Source: Treponema sp.
GTDB lineage: Bacteria > Spirochaetota > Spirochaetia > Treponematales > Breznakiellaceae
Direction: 5' to 3'
Assembly: GCA_031273835.1 (NCBI GenBank)
Contig: JAISRD010000078.1
Span: 1-6,464 of the forward strand
Length of the DNA stretch: 6,464 bases
This document shows positions 5,353-6,464 of this stretch, piece by piece. The position numbers and the translations under genes were made by a program. The notes below the pieces were generated by a model. That model had not been told where the DNA came from and did not search any database. It saw only the letters and a program-made list of their open reading frames with translations. Position 1 is the first letter of the stretch. Each line of letters begins with the position of its first letter.

Positions 5353-5655
5353 ATGAAAGAGAATACAGACATGATTTCAATACGTGTTTCCCCCGAATTA
5401 AAGGCTTCACTCAAGAAGGCTGCTGCTCTGAAACAGATGTCTATTGCCGAATATGCCATACCTATTTTAAAAGAGCATTCTGAAAAAGATATAGCTAATA
5501 TGGAAACTACGTACGGACCGCTGCTGAAAACTTGGGGGATTGCGAGTTTAGCCACTCTTCCTCTCGCGTTACTCAGCCCTGTTGCAGCAACAGTAGCTGC
5601 TGCTGCTGCTGCGGGCACTGTGGTTGGAGCCATTAAGGGGATAAAAAGTGAATAG
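5353..5655 (+). CDS. ribbon-helix-helix protein with hydrophobic Ala/Gly-rich C-terminal tail
   Basis: The 100-residue product starts MKENTDMISIRVSPELKASL. A short strand (MISIRV) is followed by an amphipathic helix (SPELKASLKKAAAL), a turn (KQMS) and a second helix (IAEYAIPILKEHSEK). This is the Arc/CopG/TacA antitoxin-like fold, which dimerises and binds DNA. Unlike usual antitoxins, the C-terminus (about 60-97) is hydrophobic and rich in Ala, Gly, Leu and Val (WGIASLATLPLALLSP, then VAATVAAAAAAGTVVGAIKG), resembling a membrane or Gly-zipper segment. Six consecutive Ala codons are encoded mostly by a (GCT)5 tract. The gene has its own strong promoter, a likely operator and a good Shine-Dalgarno, and it ends overlapping the next ORF. 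Its A+T content is visibly higher than that of aroA-trkA-trkH, suggesting horizontal origin. It may be a membrane-linked repressor or the antitoxin-like member of an accessory pair. RHH assignment is fairly sure; the function of the tail is unknown. Confidence 0.8.
   Translation: MKENTDMISIRVSPELKASLKKAAALKQMSIAEYAIPILKEHSEKDIANMETTYGPLLKTWGIASLATLPLALLSPVAATVAAAAAAGTVVGAIKGIKSE
5596..5612 (+). repeat. in-frame (GCT)5 trinucleotide tract
   Basis: Five GCT units followed by GC lie in frame within the tail of the RHH gene, encoding most of a six-Ala run. Slippage would change the tail by whole residues without breaking the frame. Confidence 0.7.
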
Positions 5656-6172
5656 TGTTTCCCCGAAACTTAATTTTGCAATAAACCCAAAGCCCGTGAG
5701 GGCCAAAAACCATATATCTGATAAAATGCAGGAGGAACCCAGTAAGTCCAGGCGCCGTATCCAGTCGGCGGGTAGCCAAGGGGAATCGTTTTGCGAGCAT
5801 CCCTGGTATTCTGAACACAACAATATGCGCACAGTTCAAATATCTAATATATTTGAACCGGTATATTGCTGCCTTTTTAATCCCAGGCTACGGCAACAAT
5901 TACAAAGCAGAAAAAAATGTACAAGCCAGAACACCATGTTTACCCGGTGTTTCGAGCCGGTGGGCCAAATCAAGAGCATCACCAGTACAATCAACCAATC
6001 AAAAAGAGTTTCTGTTGAGTCGAAAGACCTAATAGTATCGCAGGTGCAAAACGGTCTCGCTAAAGCCAGAGCACCCAAACCGGTGAAAACCGGAAACCAC
6101 TTTGTCCATGACAAAGTTGGTGTGTCTTTAAGACTCGGGGTGCCAGATGCGGAGACTTTTACAGAGATTTAA
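5648..6172 (+). CDS. hypothetical basic protein overlapping the RHH gene
   Basis: A GTG-initiated frame of 174 codons begins inside the RHH gene (GTGAATAG overlap), with AAGGGG ending 7 nt upstream. Translational coupling is plausible. The product (MNSVSPKLNFAINPKPVRAK at its start) is rich in Lys, Arg, Ser and Gln, with no membrane segment, signal peptide or motif I recognise. For the coding reading: the length without a stop, the Shine-Dalgarno and the overlap. Against it: no clear codon bias, near-random composition, and several strong inverted repeats within it (5657-5669, 5692-5703, 5753-5770, 5834-5858, 5930-5951, 6099-6117), which could belong to a structured RNA or regulatory region instead. 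If it is not coding, 5656-6239 is an unexplained structured intergenic stretch. Confidence 0.4.
   Translation: MNSVSPKLNFAINPKPVRAKNHISDKMQEEPSKSRRRIQSAGSQGESFCEHPWYSEHNNMRTVQISNIFEPVYCCLFNPRLRQQLQSRKKCTSQNTMFTRCFEPVGQIKSITSTINQSKRVSVESKDLIVSQVQNGLAKARAPKPVKTGNHFVHDKVGVSLRLGVPDAETFTEI
5834..5858. repeat. 10-bp perfect inverted repeat with 5-nt spacer
   Basis: GTTCAAATAT (5834-5843) and ATATTTGAAC (5849-5858) are perfectly complementary around CTAAT. The form suits a dimeric repressor operator or an RNA hairpin. No T run follows directly; TTTTT comes about 15 nt later, so it is not a standard terminator. Confidence 0.55.
6097..6120. repeat. hairpin with 8-bp perfect stem, extendable
   Basis: ACTTTGTC (6099-6106) and GACAAAGT (6110-6117) pair around CAT. 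CC at 6097-6098 can add two pairs with GG at 6119-6120 across a bulged T. It lies near the end of the hypothetical ORF, upstream of the HTH gene. It has no T run and may be an operator or an RNA structure. Confidence 0.45.
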
Positions 6173-6227
6173 TAAAGAAAAAGTTCAATCCTCTCTCTTC
6201 CCGCAACATCTAGGCTCCTCGAATCTG

Positions 6228-6233
6228 AAGGAG
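6228..6233 (+). promoter_or_regulatory. ribosome binding site deciding the HTH gene start
   Basis: AAGGAG ends 6 nt before ATG 6240. It selects this start over an in-frame ATG at 6147 that lies inside the preceding ORF and has no Shine-Dalgarno. Confidence 0.7.
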
Positions 6234-6239
6234 TCAAAT

Positions 6240-6443
6240 ATGACTACAGAATCTATTTTACCGTCTGCCTCGCCGCTTTTAAGCCGTGAGGCTGCCGCTC
6301 ATTACCTTTCTTGTTCGCTCGGAATGCTTCGTAAGCTCCCTATCAAGCGAACCATGGTTGGTCGCTGCATCAAGTATAAAAAGACTGCGCTTGATGCATA
6401 CATCGACCAAAATACGGAGGGCTACCAGCATGGCAAAGACTAG
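6240..6443 (+). CDS. excisionase/MerR-type helix-turn-helix DNA-binding protein
   Basis: The product has 67 residues. After a short polar lead (MTTESILPSAS) comes LLSREAAAHYLSCSLGMLRKL. This is the sequence of the small winged HTH domain found in excisionases and related regulators, where L-S-x-x-E-A-A-x-Y-L begins the first helix and the recognition helix follows. It is completed by the wing and end pattern VGRCIKYKKTALDAYIDQ, which corresponds to the usual R-x-x-x-x-D-x-x-x-x-I. The length fits a stand-alone excisionase (Xis-like). Its last 14 nt overlap the next gene, whose Shine-Dalgarno lies within it, so the two are probably co-translated. Such proteins commonly precede a tyrosine recombinase and direct element excision. 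A plain transcription regulator is the alternative. Confidence 0.78.
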   Translation: MTTESILPSASPLLSREAAAHYLSCSLGMLRKLPIKRTMVGRCIKYKKTALDAYIDQNTEGYQHGKD

Positions 6444-6464
6444 CCTCATCCCAGTTGTTAAGAA
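6430..6464 (+). CDS. start of the next gene, possibly a recombinase (partial)
   Basis: ATG 6430 lies 7 nt after GGAGGG (6417-6422) and opens MAKTSLIPVVK before the window ends. It overlaps the end of the HTH gene by 14 nt in another frame. Eleven residues cannot identify the product. A phage-type integrase is suggested only by the excisionase-like neighbour. Confidence 0.5.
   Translation, partial: MAKTSLIPVVK

Noticed and set aside
5730..5735. Strong AGGAGG Shine-Dalgarno inside the hypothetical ORF
   Set aside because: No ATG, GTG or TTG lies at a suitable distance downstream, so it does not start a gene.
5836..6114. 92-codon hydrophobic frame on the minus strand
   Set aside because: It needs a TTG start with no ribosome binding site and lies opposite the hypothetical + strand ORF. 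The hydrophobic look can arise from the antisense of polar Lys/Asn-rich codons.

Overview
The window suggests a GC-rich bacterial chromosome joined to a lower-GC accessory region. Gene content and order (aroA, trkA, trkH), together with the style of the small remnant genes, make me think of a host-associated spirochaete of the Treponema type. That taxonomic guess is inference and no marker here proves it.

Region 1 (1-4350) is a tight co-directional cluster on the + strand. It holds the last codons of a possible upstream gene, then aroA (EPSP synthase, shikimate pathway), trkA (two-domain RCK regulator of potassium uptake) and trkH (the potassium-translocating membrane subunit). aroA and trkA are 4 nt apart, and trkA and trkH overlap by an ATGA, so the three are probably co-transcribed and translationally coupled. 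TrkA and TrkH are the two halves of one potassium uptake system. aroA has no functional link to them beyond shared transcription. The second RCK domain of trkA carries an extra segment whose DNA forms a terminator-like hairpin and contains an in-frame A AAA AAG heptamer, with a -1 frame stop 21 nt after it.

Region 2 (4351-4868) holds gene debris. The middle of a Gp49/HigB-like toxin is joined directly to the C-terminal half of its HigA-like antidote, which looks like an internal deletion of a toxin-antitoxin pair. Facing it on the minus strand is a small gene with a good ribosome binding site that seems to lose its native sequence as it runs into the toxin-antitoxin scar. An 11-bp hairpin followed by T5 closes the region.

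Region 3 (4869-5014) is a tRNA-Gln(CUG) gene on the minus strand with its own near-consensus sigma-70 promoter.

Region 4 (about 5020-6464) is visibly richer in A+T and has accessory character. A strong promoter (TTGACA, 17 nt, TATATT) with a perfect 21-nt dyad at its start site drives a ribbon-helix-helix protein that has an unusual hydrophobic Ala/Gly-rich tail. A basic ORF of unknown function overlaps its end. After that come a MerR/excisionase-type HTH protein and the first codons of an overlapping gene that runs off the window, probably a recombinase. This layout looks like the control end of an integrative element or prophage.
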